DNA from: Amyloporia xantha
Taxonomy: Eukaryota > Basidiomycota > Agaricomycetes > Polyporales > Adustoporiaceae
Length of the DNA stretch: 64,000 bases
Direction: 5' to 3'
Assembly (NCBI GenBank): GCA_036971615.1
Contig: JAYKKR010000005.1
Location: forward strand, 1,240,001 to 1,304,000
Shown here in pieces: positions 35,833 through 47,744 of the stretch; the first letter of the stretch is position 1, and each line of letters begins with the position of its first letter. Under the pieces are notes generated by a model that was not told the DNA's origin, searched no databases, and was given only the letters and a program-made list of their open reading frames with translations. The translations under genes were made by a program, and so were the position numbers.

Positions 35833-37442
35833 TCAGTCTCCCTCAGTCATTAGCCATTGTGCGAAATCATCCAGTCTCTTCTTCTCGCCTTCATCCCCTC
35901 CGTCCTCGAAGGATTCGTCTGCGCTGCGCTTGAAACGCTGCTTTCCTGAGTAGAGAGAGGCTTCCAAGCGGCGCCCAGCAAAAAACCGACCGTTCATTTT
36001 CTGTACGAGGAGGCATCAACACAGAAACAACAGCGGATTGAGACAGCACTCACAATCACGCAGGCTTGTGCACTGAGTGGATCCCGGAACTTAACCGTCA
36101 TCACACCATCTGGCTCTTTCTGCCAATCAGGAAAAAAACGGTGAGATACGGAAACAGAGAGGCGGAAACGGACCACAACATACATCATAGAGCACAACGT
36201 TCGTGACCTCACCGAGTGAGGAACATTCTTCACGCACATCCTCTTTGAGGTCGAGCAGCAGTGACGCATCCTCCTCAAGCTCTTGCAGCGTGAACATGTA
36301 TTTGAGGACAACCACCCTGCTGTTCTTGTTGGCGACAGGTACCTTATCTTCCTCCGTCATTGACGGCCCGAAACCATCTTCATCATCCCATTCACCCAGC
36401 TTCCTGTGCAGTGCGTAAATTTATGACATGAGCTGTGTTCCCCCTGTAAGGAAACATTGCCACTTACTTCTGCATTTTGCCAATCCTTCGCGTCGCCTTC
36501 TTCTTGTCTATCACCGTTTTTCGTGGCTTCACTTCCCCATTAGCACCTCCACTCTCATGCTTGTGGCCAAACTCTGCTCGCTGCACCCGCATCCGAGTAT
36601 TAGGCTCCCCAATTCTAAGTTCGTCATCGTCCAACAAGGTCACTGCAAGATCAACAGACTCCTCCTTGAAGTATACAATGAGTGCCTCCCCGCTGAATGA
36701 GCCATCCTCGCGTGCATAGAGCTTGATTTTCGGTGCGCCTTCGTCGTCTTCCTCGATCAGGCCAAACTTCGAGAACCGCGCTACAAGTTCATCTGGATCT
36801 GTGTCAACTGGCAGACCCGTTACGTAGACAGCAGTGTTCTTGGATTTTCGCTCAGGTTGACCATTGGACATCGAGGCTGACGCGTTCTTCTTGCCCTTCT
36901 TATTGGCGGGAATTGAGCTTTGGCCTAACGTACTGGACGTGTAATCTTCGGGCTCTTTCCGCTTCTTGTTTCGCTTCAGGACAGGGGCGGCAGGAGTCTG
37001 TCCACAGGTATTATGTAGAGCGTATGCGCAGGTTTCGAAGCGCAGTCAAAGAACGGAAGCATAGTTGGAGTCAACGGAAATAAAGAAAACATGCCGCAGC
37101 AATCACGCACCTCTTCGTCAACTCCTGCTACAGAGTACGCTGCTTGCTGTGCTTTGACCAGATCTTCATCAACCTAGGATGCGTGAGCCGATATCCCGTC
37201 GTCCTCCACTAATGCCACTCTGCACTGCAACAGGAGACGGCGACACTCACCACTGGCACCCATGTCCCCTTCCCTGCGTCGTACTCCAGCTCGCTTCCGT
37301 CGTCGTTCTCATATCTCCATGTGCCCGACGCGCGGTCGAAATGAACGTGTGGGTCATTGGCGAACGCAGCTTCTTGAGCTGCCGCAGAGGATCCCGCGGC
37401 AGCAGAAGGTGGAATCGTAGACTGAGGCGAGATATTGGACAT
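35833..37442 (-). CDS. CUS2: U2 snRNP-associated splicing factor, Tat-SF1/Cus2 family
   Basis: About 400 residues; nuclear factor that helps U2 snRNP fold and bind during pre-spliceosome assembly. The N-terminal part holds a short aromatic motif (HVHFDRASGTWRYENDDGSE) typical of Tat-SF1 homologues. RRM1 follows (TAVYVTGLPVDTDPDELVA..GEALIVYFKEESVDLAV), then a linker (VIDKKKATRRIGKMQKKLGEW). The C-terminal RRM is UHM-like (VVVLKYMFTLQELEED..EECSSLGEVTNVVLYD..GVMTVKFRDPLSAQACV..MNGRFFAGRRLEASLYSG). The start ATG at 37442 follows a clean flank. At least five introns of 50-90 bp are needed. The C-terminus ends with an acidic DEGEKKRLDDFAQWL segment seen in homologues. Confidence 0.92.
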
Positions 37443-37710
37443 TGTAGCAGAGTAGAATCTGCCCTATTTACCGGTGTTGATCTGAGAGCTACCCTTCAGT
37501 TTTCAGGCGTTGTATAGCCGCAGTAGTGAGAGTTGTGCAATAAAGCATTCGACGAAGCCTCAATAAACTCAAGATGTGGCAGCCACCTGTACGCGGATGA
37601 ACGTGTGTGCAGCCACTTGCTGAGGTACTATTGGAACGGATGAACGACTCGTATTCTACAACTGCCATACAACTGACATGCAAAGCACAATCCATCACTA
37701 CAACATCCAT

Positions 37711-38422
37711 CTACTTGTAGAGCAGCATGGGGAAGTACGCGCTAGGATCATGCGGGGCATCCTCGGTCCGCTCTGGGATCCAGCGCTTGTTCGGTGAAGG
37801 GAGTGCAGGAGGTAGCTTGGACTCGGAAAACGCTTTCGTAGAAGATGTGACGGTAGCAATAGCAGCTGTGAGTTCCATCGGCTCCTTAGCAGTCGCTGGA
37901 ACTGACGACTTGTCCGATTCCTGGCCCTCAGCGGGAGCAGCAACTCTGAGAACGCGCACAGGTCAGAACGCTGCTATATTGAGTAGATTACATCGATGAA
38001 GGGCGTACGATTGGGCCTGCGAATGTTGGATGAGCAATGACGAGAGTTCCGTCTGTGTTACAACAGAAAGTTGGGGGTACGCGCGCCGGACATCACGCTT
38101 CCAGTACGGGTTCTGTGCGGGGTCCGACGCTGAAACAGTTCCGTCAGCACGATGTTCTTCTTGACGTTGTTGTGAAACTCACCTTTAGTGGCAGGAGTAG
38201 AGTACCTCTCCGGCCTTGATCCAGGGGGTGGATATCTGAATACACCGGGCAACGGGAGACCACTGGATATCTCGGGGTTCACGACAACAGCGTCCCCTAG
38301 AAATGATTTCAAGTCAGTCAATGATCACAGAGCAACTGAGTGAGCACCGTACTGAATTTCTTCCAGAACCCCTTTGGACTGAGATGATAGCGAGTCGAGT
38401 CTGCGAACTTGCGAGTAGCCAT
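37711..38422 (-). CDS. NADH:ubiquinone oxidoreductase 21-kDa subunit (fungal accessory subunit)
   Basis: About 185 residues after removal of three introns. Accessory subunit of mitochondrial complex I. The N-terminus STRYHLSPKGFWKKF is followed by VNPEISSGLPLPGVFRYPPP. The diagnostic stretch NPYWKRDVRRAYPQLSVVTQ matches the Neurospora 21-kDa subunit as I remember it. The C-terminus (PALPSPNKRWIPERTED..YFPM) is moderately conserved. ATG at 38422, stop TAG at 37711-37713. Introns join ..WKKF to RDAVVVNP, TPATK to ASDPAQNP, and QAQ to SVAAPAEG. The gene is divergently arranged with nothing upstream for about 400 bp. Confidence 0.85.
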
Positions 38423-38811
38423 AGCTCTTAAGCTAGAGTATGGCTGAGTCGGTGAGGTGGTACAGTGTGAGATCACGTGGTAGGCGCGTACTCGAACGAT
38501 CGAATTTGGGAGGTCTCAGCCACTCAAGGACACACAAATGCGCACTATGATTGTCACATCCACGTCGGGTAGCCTAGCATGTATGTCTGATTTGCGTGTA
38601 TTGGAAGAAACGTCCTGTCCTTGATCATACTAGGGCCTCTCCTGTCACGCCGTCACACGTATCAGGACAACACTGTATTACTTGTTGCATGATGAAGATA
38701 TAAATGATGAGTCCATAGGTGTATGTACATCGCAATTAATAACACAATCAAGGCGAGGAGCATCCTATCTTGACAAGACCTGCGTGAATGCAAAACAAAT
38801 CATTACATATG
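38423..38811. other. Intergenic, 5' flank of the complex I subunit gene
   Basis: About 390 bp, holding the promoter of the complex I gene and the 3' UTR of antiporter gene 1. Both are on the minus strand. No gene seen. Confidence 0.5.
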
Positions 38812-41800
38812 TTATTGGGCCGTAGGGATGTGTTGCGTTTTCCGCTGATTTTCAGTCGATGAGGTTGGTTTTGGTGGTCCTTCGGGCTGACGACTCGTGG
38901 TAGAGCCATCAACGTAGTTTGAAGGGAGGAATGCAGAATCGTTCGGAGCACGCAAATCAGGTGTGCCGCTGGTCCTTCCATCCTCCGAGGTACTTCTCAT
39001 ACGTAACGGCTTCTGACCATCGCGAGGGAAGTGAACTGATTTGGGCCTTCGCAATCGTGACTCGATGAAGTGATCCACCTTGTTCACCCCGCTGCGAGAC
39101 TCATCGGGCGGCGTTTGGTCATCACCTAAACTCGCCTAATCACCAGTAAGCCACAGAACTATCCCGTTTTAAGTAAACTGACCTTGGTGCTCTCTGGTGA
39201 CAGTGTGATATCTTGCACAAATAGCGACGGGGAATGGAGATCCTCTTTCGAAGCAGTCATACTGAACGATTGCACGCTGACGGTACGGGAGACGAGGGAA
39301 CCATGTGCGATCCGTGTCTCGGTCATGTTTGTCGTCATATGCTGGCCTCCTCGCGCTTGTTCGACATCGCTCGAGTCTAGTGTACTCGGCCTTGCGGTGA
39401 CATGCGCATGCGTGCCTGGTTTTCGGTGTGTGGAGAGTAACCAATCGGGGGTGTCGGTGTTCCGAGAAGTCCAGGTGCGAGTGATGGAAAGCGTGCGCGT
39501 ACGTACATTCTTCCCCAAAGAGAAGAATGGTATGGATAAGCCATCTAACAGGAAATTGATGAGGGCTCAAATACCAGAAGACCAGCCGCTTACGGATGAT
39601 GATGGAACCTACAACCACAAAAGAAACAATTGTCTGCAACGTTGCTGCGAGAAATTCTGCCTGATCCTGCGGCGGAGAATGTGGCGTAGGAAGTCTCGTC
39701 AGAGCGAGAGTTGACACAAAGATAGCCCCGACGCCCATCTGTGTTCTCCGGTTAGCACGGCACAACTTCAAAAATCGAGAATGTTTACAGGTCCTAGGTA
39801 ATAAAAGTTCAGCCAGCGCATGTTCGATAATAGAATGGGTACGTACCGAAATGCCCCGAGAAAAGCGCTTCACGCCAGTTAGCTATCTCAGGTACCCACT
39901 TGTACAGAAGTAAGAGAGACGGGATACGGCGCAAAAAGAGGATCGCTATGAACAAAATCACCAGTCGCCAAGGCGTGATACCTAACTGAGGCGAATTGAA
40001 CTGATCGAAGGGCAACCAAGCTCCAATATATACAAAGCAACCACAGTTGAGCACCAAGTCGATGACAGTTGAGAAGACTTCATTTTCGGTCTGATCGTTG
40101 AAATGTCCGTCCCAGTTGATGGCCGTACCTGTGTCGTATATTTGAAGATGAATTTGATACGTGTATTTGATAACATACCTGCTGCGAACGCCGCTAGAAG
40201 ATCATCGCTACCAATCGTGCTGCAGATTCCAATGGCGAACAACGCCAGGGCGAGATATTGGGCCACGTATGATTCACGATCTACAAAGCCTTTGCGTTCC
40301 GACAGCTTCATAAGATGGCAGAAGACGAGCCCTAGAGCAGTAAGAAGATTCAATAAACTACCGGAACAAGTCGTCGAACACACCCGCTGACCTAGAATGG
40401 CTCCGATAACCGTGCCCATAATGACTTGGTCTGAAATGCACGTTAATTGTACAAAATGAATTCAGAATATACATGAAACGCACATAGCCAGCCCACTAGA
40501 AACCATTTCCAAATGGCTTCTTTGCGAGAGCTTTCAACTGTGAGGTATATTGAAATGCTCAAGAAAGGATAAGCTAATCCATCGTTGGCCGCGGATTCTG
40601 CTGACAAGACGCGACGCAAGTTGGTCGGTACATGCTTGATCGCGAACTTCCCACCTGAAAGAGGGCAAAGCTTACTCAAACAGTAGACAGCGGCTATGGG
40701 GTACAAGCTCACCAACAATAGCCGCACTGATGATAGGATCAGTTGGAGTCAAACATGCAGCGACGACGAGTGCAGAGACGTAGTCATAGCCTGGGAACAG
40801 GCCATATATTACCGCTATTTTCAACCTATAAGCAAGACACAGACGCTGAAAAAAGAATTACATACCTGCCACAATGACCCATCCAAATGCCATGGTCGGC
40901 ACAACCATGACAAGCAGACTTTTGGCGTGGTGTGCCATGTAGGCCTCAGGTAGCTCCACGCCGATGGCAAATAGGCCAGTCGCGAGGACTACGCGCATGA
41001 CCTCGAGGGTGATTATCTGTGAGTGGCTGCCCCAACTCCGTGGATCGAAGGCATTGGCACAATGGGGACCGATGATTACACCGAACGCGGTGCCCAGCAC
41101 GACTTCGTTGATGTATAGCTTGAGATACAAGATTTGATCAACTTCTCGGCAAAGACGTGCGAGAATCGGGACGTACCTTTTCTTTGACGAGTAGCGAGAT
41201 CATATTGAACTGTTGCAAGAAGGCACATTTCAGTACATGGTGCTCTGCTATGAGGAATCCCACGGGTAAGGAAGTAATCTAATTATCTGGCTAAGCAATT
41301 CGCGTCTGTGCGAAGATTCATATGTGCGGCGTATGTTCGCTGTCGTATAGCAGGACTGATGAAGAGACAGCCTCAGAGATCTGAAGCGCAGCATGCATAC
41401 CGCGACGGACGGACTTCAGCTAACCACCTGATGCGGAGTCGACTGCCAAGTTGTACAGTGGTGTGCGCTCATAACATCTGGCATTCCTCGTGCAGTGCAG
41501 ATTCCATAATTGGGGCACAGGAATGGCATATAAAGTCATCAGAACGGGTGCATCAGGTCCATCGCAATTGGTAGGCTCTCCTTATCATGGCCCGTTGGAG
41601 CCAACTCGCCCAGACGAAGTAACAGCGACTCAAGAATCGCACAGATCACCTATACCGATACACAATCCGCGTCGTCTAGTGACATCCGTCACCTTCGTGA
41701 GACCTCGTGTAGCGCGGAGTAAGATTGTTCTGGAGCTTGGCCCACAATATACCCCAAGACAAAACGGATGTGACTTACTATGGCGACAAAGCCACCCAAG

Positions 41801-41901
41801 ACGATGTACGCCAGGCTGGGGCCAGAGATCTATAAAATAGTTGAGAATTTATGTAACAAACGATAAGATTAAATACGGACTGCCAATAATTGCAACACCA
41901 T
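38812..41901 (-). CDS. Na+(K+)/H+ antiporter, Nha1/Cnh1 type, copy 1
   Basis: Roughly 680 residues; plasma-membrane exchanger that exports Na+ or K+ for H+. It starts MVLQLLA at 41901, then SLAYIVLGGFVAI. A 558-bp intron (41221-41778) follows, then FNMISLLVKEK and INEVVLGTAFGVIIGPHCAN. CPA1 motifs are clear: CLTPTDPIISAAIVGGKFA, and SAESAANDGLAYPFLSISI with the Asn-Asp pair needed for transport. Later helices include IGICSTIGSDDLLAAFAAG, NCGCFVYIGAWLPF, and PWRLVILFIAILFLRRIPSL. The cytosolic tail is hydrophilic (LSIPFFSLGKNVRTRTLSI..) and has no recognised domain. It is the downstream member of a head-to-tail pair with copy 2; exon boundaries match. Intron 2 here is about 450 bp longer than in copy 2. 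Confidence 0.9.
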
Positions 41902-42868
41902 TGGGAGCTTTGCTGTATTGTGCGGTTACCAGAATGGTGAATCAAAGGGCTCTATGGAGAGTAAATCGTAAGTAAATCGTATGGAGGGACAGGATGGTGT
42001 CAACGAGAATCCAAGTCTTATATGTGGACCTCCATAGTCCTCCCTGGCACTCGACATGTGAATCTCATCTTGGACAGCAATGTGTCCACTGTTAACGTTC
42101 CGAACCAAAAGCCAATCAAACTATACTCAAACTTTTACGTCACATAGCAGAGCCCCGCGGACGAACACTCACTGCATCCATGCGCCTCAAGGGCATCCTA
42201 CGGCACGCCAAAATCCGCTAATGCTAGAGCCCGAATACTGAAGATGCCGATCATGAGGTCATACAAGCGGCATACGAAAGAGAGTGGGTGCGACCAAAGA
42301 GGAAACCTGACTCTCGATGTTTGCTTCCGGGTACAGAACACCGCTTGCAAGAAGGACGGATCCGCAAGCCAAACGAGCAATGGCAAGATGTTCCGCCTGC
42401 GTTCACATGAAGGCCTGCGAGGTCGCGCGTCCAGGAACGGTTCAATGCAGGATTTAATAAGAAACTTCAATGTGATCTCATTAGCGGAATGTCTTTATGA
42501 ACCGCAGTGTCACTTATACTTTGCGCCTCAGCAGCGAGGCAGCAGTGACGGAGCGCTAGGTCGCGTGGAAAGAGTGTGGTGAGCGACAAAGGCGTAAGTC
42601 GCAAAGCGCAGCCCGTAGCGCATTTGTTTACAGACATATCAGTCCGGTCTCGCGTCCACACAGGTTTGATCAACCATCGTATACAACACATCTTCTCTCT
42701 GGACTCAGTGCTCGGCCACCACATGAACCCCAAACGAGACTCAACCTCCAGTACTTGTTGATTCAGGTAATATCTAATCCATACATCTACGTACGTCGTG
42801 TAAGAATAAAATACAAGGTGTAGCACATACCAAAACCAGCGTGACTCCAAAGGAGTCACTAGCATATG
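41902..42868. other. Intergenic between antiporter copies
   Basis: About 970 bp between two minus-strand paralogues. It carries the promoter of copy 1 and the 3' UTR of copy 2. Overlapping short frames match nothing known. Confidence 0.5.
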
Positions 42869-45500
42869 TTATTGGACTGGAGGGAAGTGGACTATCTTCT
42901 GTTGACCTTCACTCGGTGAAGGCGGCCTGGCGAGTCCGTCAGGTTCTTTGCCTGTCCTGGGACCGTCGAGATACTCCAGGGGAGAGCGAACAGACCTGTT
43001 GGGCGTTTGGCGCCCAGACGTAGAGCTTGTATGACGCTCTTCTGAGGCAATGTTGACGCGAAGCGACTCCCGGCCATAACTAGGGAAGTGAATCGATTTT
43101 GGAATCTGAATTCCTGTTTCGCCCGAATGATCCAGTCTGTCTGCTCCGCCGGTAGACTCATGAGGAGTCGACTGGCCGTCTCCATTACGCGCCTAATCAT
43201 GACAAATGAGCCATAGCACTATTTCGTCCTTCGAATGAACTGACCTGGCTGCTCGCCAAAGACAATTTGCTATCTCGCAATAGCTGCTGCGGAGAGCTAA
43301 GATCCTCTTTTGAAGAAGTTGTGCCTGCTGTTGGTGAATGCGCCCTGACGCTCCGAGACACAATTGGGCCATCCGCAACTTCGGTGATGTTTGCTATCAC
43401 AGGCCCGCCGCCTCGCGCATGCTCAATATCACTTAGACTTGGCGTCCCCGGCCTTGTTGTATCCTGCGCAAGCATGCCAGGCATTTTACGTGCTCCTAGC
43501 AACCAATCTGGCGCAGTAGTACCCCTAGAAGTCCAAGTACGAGATAATGATACCGTGCGTGTACGCACATTCTTCCCCAAAGAGAAGAATGGTATAGACA
43601 AGCCATCTGAAAACTATTGGTGAGAACTAAACATACTAGTAAATGGGTTCCTTACGGATAATAATGGACCCTAATACCACAAAAGAAACAATTGTCTGCA
43701 ATGTCGCAGCAAGATGTTCTGCTTGACCCTGTGGTGGAGACTGCGGCGTCGGAAGTCTCGTCAATGCCAGAGTCGATACAAATACAGCGCCGACGCCCAT
43801 CTAACGTTTCACAATTAATATAGTGTTGCTTCAAACATGAGGAATGCTCACAGGTCCTGGTAAATTTTTCAGCGAACGTGAGCTCTGTGCCAAGTGATTA
43901 CGTACCAAAGTGTCCAGAAAACAGTGCTTCTCGCCAGGTAGAGATCTCAGGTATCCATTTGTACAGAAGCAAGAGAGGTGGAATACGACGGAGAAAGAGT
44001 ATCGCAATGAATAAGACAACTAGCCGCCACGGTGTGATACCTAGCTCTGGTGAATCAAACTGGTCGAAGGGTAGCCAGGCGCCGATGTACACAAAACAGC
44101 CACAATTGAGCAACAAATCAATGACAGACGAGAAAACTTCATTCTCGGTCTGATCGTTGAAGTGTCCATCCCAGCTGATGGCCGTGCCTATGTCGCTTAC
44201 CGTCAGAATATGCGTAATGGTTTGCATTTATATTAGAAAACATACCAGCGGCAAATGCGGCCAGGAGATCATCGCTCCCAATAGTGCTGCATATTCCAAT
44301 GGTGAAGAGCGCGAGTGCAAGATACTGCGCTACGTATGATTCACGGTCTATGAAGCCTTTGCGATAGGAAAACTTCATCAGGTGACAGAATAAAAGCCCT
44401 GTAGTGCAAGGTCGTGACTACTTCGTCAGACAGAATAAGTGTCTGGCTAACCCAGTATTGCGCCGAGCACTGTGCCCAGAATGACCTGGTCTGCAAGCAT
44501 AAAACAAATAAATCGCAAAGATTTGATCTAAACATTGTCTGGACATACACAACCAACCCACCAGAAACCATTTACCGATGGCTTCCTTGCGGGAGCTTTC
44601 AACGGTGAGATATATTGATATGCTCAAGAACGGATAGGCCAGGCCATCATTGGCAGCGGATTCCGCCGATAAGATACGACGTAAATTGGTTGGTACATGC
44701 TTGACAGCGAACTTGCCACCTGGTAGGAGTGTGAAGCTCGTTCAAGGAGGGAAGCTTAAGGACTACTCACCAACGATAGCCGCGCTGATAATGGGGTCGG
44801 TTGGAGTTAAGCATGCCGCTACCACAAGCGCCGAGATATAATCATAGCCAGGGAATAGACCGTAGATGACCGCTATTTACTTGCTTGAGTGATCGTAGAA
44901 ACTCAGAAACAATTGACGAACCTGCAATGACGACCCACCCAAACGCCATGGTCGGTACGACCATTACCAGTAAACTTTTAACATGATCCGCCATGTAGGA
45001 CTTTGGGAGCTCTACACCGATGGCGAACAAGCCAGTCGCGAGGACGATGCGCATAACCTCGAGGGTGACTTTCTGAGTCCCTGCATAGTCACCCCAGCTC
45101 CTCGGGTCGAAGGCATTTGCGCAGTGGGGGCCGATAAGCACACCGAATGCAGTTCCCAGGACGACTTCGTTGATATAAAACTTGAAGATGCAGAAGTTAG
45201 CGGACTTGAAGCGCGGGAAGGAGAGCATTTATATCGCCATACCTTTTCCTTAACGAGCAACGATACCATACTGAACTGTCACGGGGAAGAACTTGTCAAT
45301 AAACGATCGACGAGGCACGTTCCATAGCGGGATATTCGCGAGTGGGGATCACGAACGATGGTCGAAAATCTCTACTTACCACAACAACAAACCCCCCAAG
45401 GACGATATACGCCAGGCTGGGGTCGGTGACCTGCAAGGCGAGTTTGTGAACTGCATAAGCGATTAGGTGGAACACGGACTTCCAACAGTTGCAGCGCCAT
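42869..45500 (-). CDS. Na+(K+)/H+ antiporter, Nha1/Cnh1 type, copy 2
   Basis: Roughly 675 residues, full-length paralogue of copy 1 and encoded just upstream of it. It starts MALQLLE at 45500, then DPSLAYIVLGGFVVV, FSMVSLLVKEK, INEVVLGTAFGVLIGPHCAN, and VMRIVLATGLFAIGVELPKS. The transport motifs TPTDPIISAAIVGGKFA and SAESAANDGLAYPFLSISI are intact. IGSDDLLAAFAAG and NCGCFVYIGAWLPFDQF follow. The tail begins LGKNVRTRTVSLSRTW, like copy 1, and then diverges (ending QQKIVHFPPVQ). No frame breaks were seen. Divergence is strongest in the cytosolic tail, so regulation may differ while ion exchange is kept. Confidence 0.9.
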
Positions 45501-45988
45501 TGATAGCTTTGCGGCTACTTGAACAACGCTCGAGGAGGGAAAGACACGGTGGAAATATTCAGACAGAGTAGACGGATTTCCAGTTTCATATCTCGACCTC
45601 CTGAATGCCGATCGGCACATAACACGTGAATTTCATTTTCGACTAAGGACTACTTCCGAATCTTACTCAGTTACGAGCCTATTCATTGAGGGTCCATTCT
45701 CGTGAGATTTTTCAGTTCCTTATCATCATCTATTCGAACCCTCAAAGTTCAAACATTCCACAATGAAGTAGATTCTGTGGGAAATGCAACTGCGTGGAAG
45801 ACCTTCGACATCAGCTCATCTAGTCAGATATCACTGGCGGTAGATCGGGCGGGATCCTGAGCACGAAAGATGATAGGTAGTATGCGAGGAGCATGTATAA
45901 TGGAAGAAAAAAACATGATCATGCATGTAGGACATACATCCTAGACTTTTGAGAACATGCAATACAATATCGAACTCTGCTAATCCAT
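45501..45988. other. Intergenic, antiporter promoter and RPS2 3' side
   Basis: Holds the upstream region of antiporter copy 2 and the 3' UTR of RPS2. No gene seen. Confidence 0.5.
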
Positions 45989-46550
45989 CTAGTACGCCTT
46001 CTTGCCCGCAGCAAGCTGAAGATGTGCGCTGTGTTCGTCGTAAGGGTACTTCGAGACGGGGATTTCGCGCCAGAGGTCGGGTGTGAGGAAGGCGTATGTT
46101 TTTGTGATCTGGGAGAGCCACAAATTAGGGAAATCATAATCGCACGATGCAATCTCGAGACTTACGGCAGCAAAAGTGGCTTTCAAGAAGTTACCCATCG
46201 TAGCAGTCGAACCCTTCGACTGTGTGTAGCAATCCTCGACACCCGCAAGCTGTAGCAACCGCTTTGATGCGGGCGCCGCAACGAGACCGGTACCTCTTGG
46301 CGCGGGGATGAGACGGCACATGACGGAACCGACCTTTCCGCTGACCTTCGAGGGCACAGTGTGTGGCTCACCGAGCGCAGCACCCCAGTACCCCCTTCGG
46401 ACGGGAATGACAGACAACTTGGCGAGGATGATAGCGCCTCGGATGGCGGTAGCGACTTCCTTCGCGCACTTGACACCGAGACCGACGTGGCCCTCGAAGT
46501 CGCCGATCGCGACGAACGCCTTGAAACGCGTGCGCTGACCGGCGCGGGTC

Positions 46551-46585
<35 letters not shown>

Positions 46586-46637
46586 CTTGAGCTTCGGCAG
46601 GAAGAAGTCGACAATCTGGTATTCCTTTACGGGGAGC

Positions 46638-46684
<47 letters not shown>

Positions 46685-46878
46685 GAGACGACCGAGCTTT
46701 GTGACGGGTACCCTGCAGGATCGGCACACTTGGTACCTTGCTTACCACGCAAGGAGAATGCGACTCACCACTCCTTCTCCTCATCCTTGCGGCCTCCACG
46801 ACGAGGGCCTCGGCGGCCCCGTCCCCTGTCACCACGTCCACGCCCGAATCCACCACGTCCGCGTCCAGCGTCAGCCAT
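45989..46878 (-). CDS. RPS2: 40S ribosomal protein S2 (uS5)
   Basis: 258 residues. Exons: 46878-46769, 46712-46166, 46108-45989. Core component of the small ribosomal subunit near the mRNA entry and decoding area. It begins with an RGG-rich arm ([18 protein letters not shown]), typical of eukaryotic uS5 and a usual target of arginine methylation. The S5 domain follows: [92 protein letters not shown]. The two introns are 56-57 bp. Codon choice is strongly biased to C-ending codons, as expected of a highly expressed gene. Confidence 0.97.
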
Positions 46879-47744
46879 TGTATGTTGCCTAAAGGATTAC
46901 TGTAGAACACAGAGCGTAAGTAAATGTCACCGAAGGACGATCGACCAAATGCCGAAGGGTGCAGCCAAAGTCATCCGCTCGTTCACTTATCCATCCATTC
47001 CACTGGTGACCATTTTCCGGCCTGAAAATTGGAATAGATGTACAAGAGAGCGAATCCCGCGCAATGCAGTCGTTATACAGCAGAAACGGACTCACGTCTT
47101 GAGATAGGTCGATGTCGAGCTCGCCGGTGGATGGTTTCAGGCGTCGATATCGCGCGGTTGGTGTGGCTGGCCTGCCCTGATGGAAGGACCCCGGAAACCC
47201 AAATTAGACGCCCTTTCTGGTCAATATCCCAACACAAGATCTAGAACGTCTGACACGACAGACACTTCACGAATGACGAAGATTGAAAATCCTTCTAAGC
47301 TGACGGCCGTCATATAGCTCCGGAAACGTCGCCGAGCAAGCAGAGTCGGTGACCCGTAGGACTTGCGCGCCATTGTATTACCATACACCTATCAATGCAG
47401 TCAAGGCAGGTGAGTGGGATGCATTTGCATTGAGTGAATCCAGCGTAAGATTCCAGGCCTCTTGCAATTAACTGGATTCGGATTGTCGCATTAGACACCA
47501 CCATTTGTTTCAGCCCGCTAACGATCATCGAAGACGGACAGTGACGTCTCTGACCTGTCTTCTATACTGTCAGGGGTTTAGATACGCCTCGCCTGCCATA
47601 GCATGGTATTGAGGATATAAGTGCGAATTCTTTTAGCATACCTGGGTTTCTCTCGCCTTTCCCCCCTCTTGTCAACTTCTCTTACTCCCCTTCAGAACGG
47701 TCCTTTACTACCGCGAGCTTGTTGCGCGTGCGGCACTGCAAAAT
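46879..47744. other. Divergent intergenic region upstream of RPS2
   Basis: About 870 bp. It holds the RPS2 promoter, and pyrimidine-rich tracts (CTTTCCCCCCTCTTGTC at about 47655-47675) just upstream of the next gene suggest its transcription start. No gene seen. Confidence 0.5.

Noticed and set aside
46361..47107. 248-codon plus-strand frame over RPS2
   Set aside because: Antisense to RPS2, whose strong codon bias keeps other frames open.
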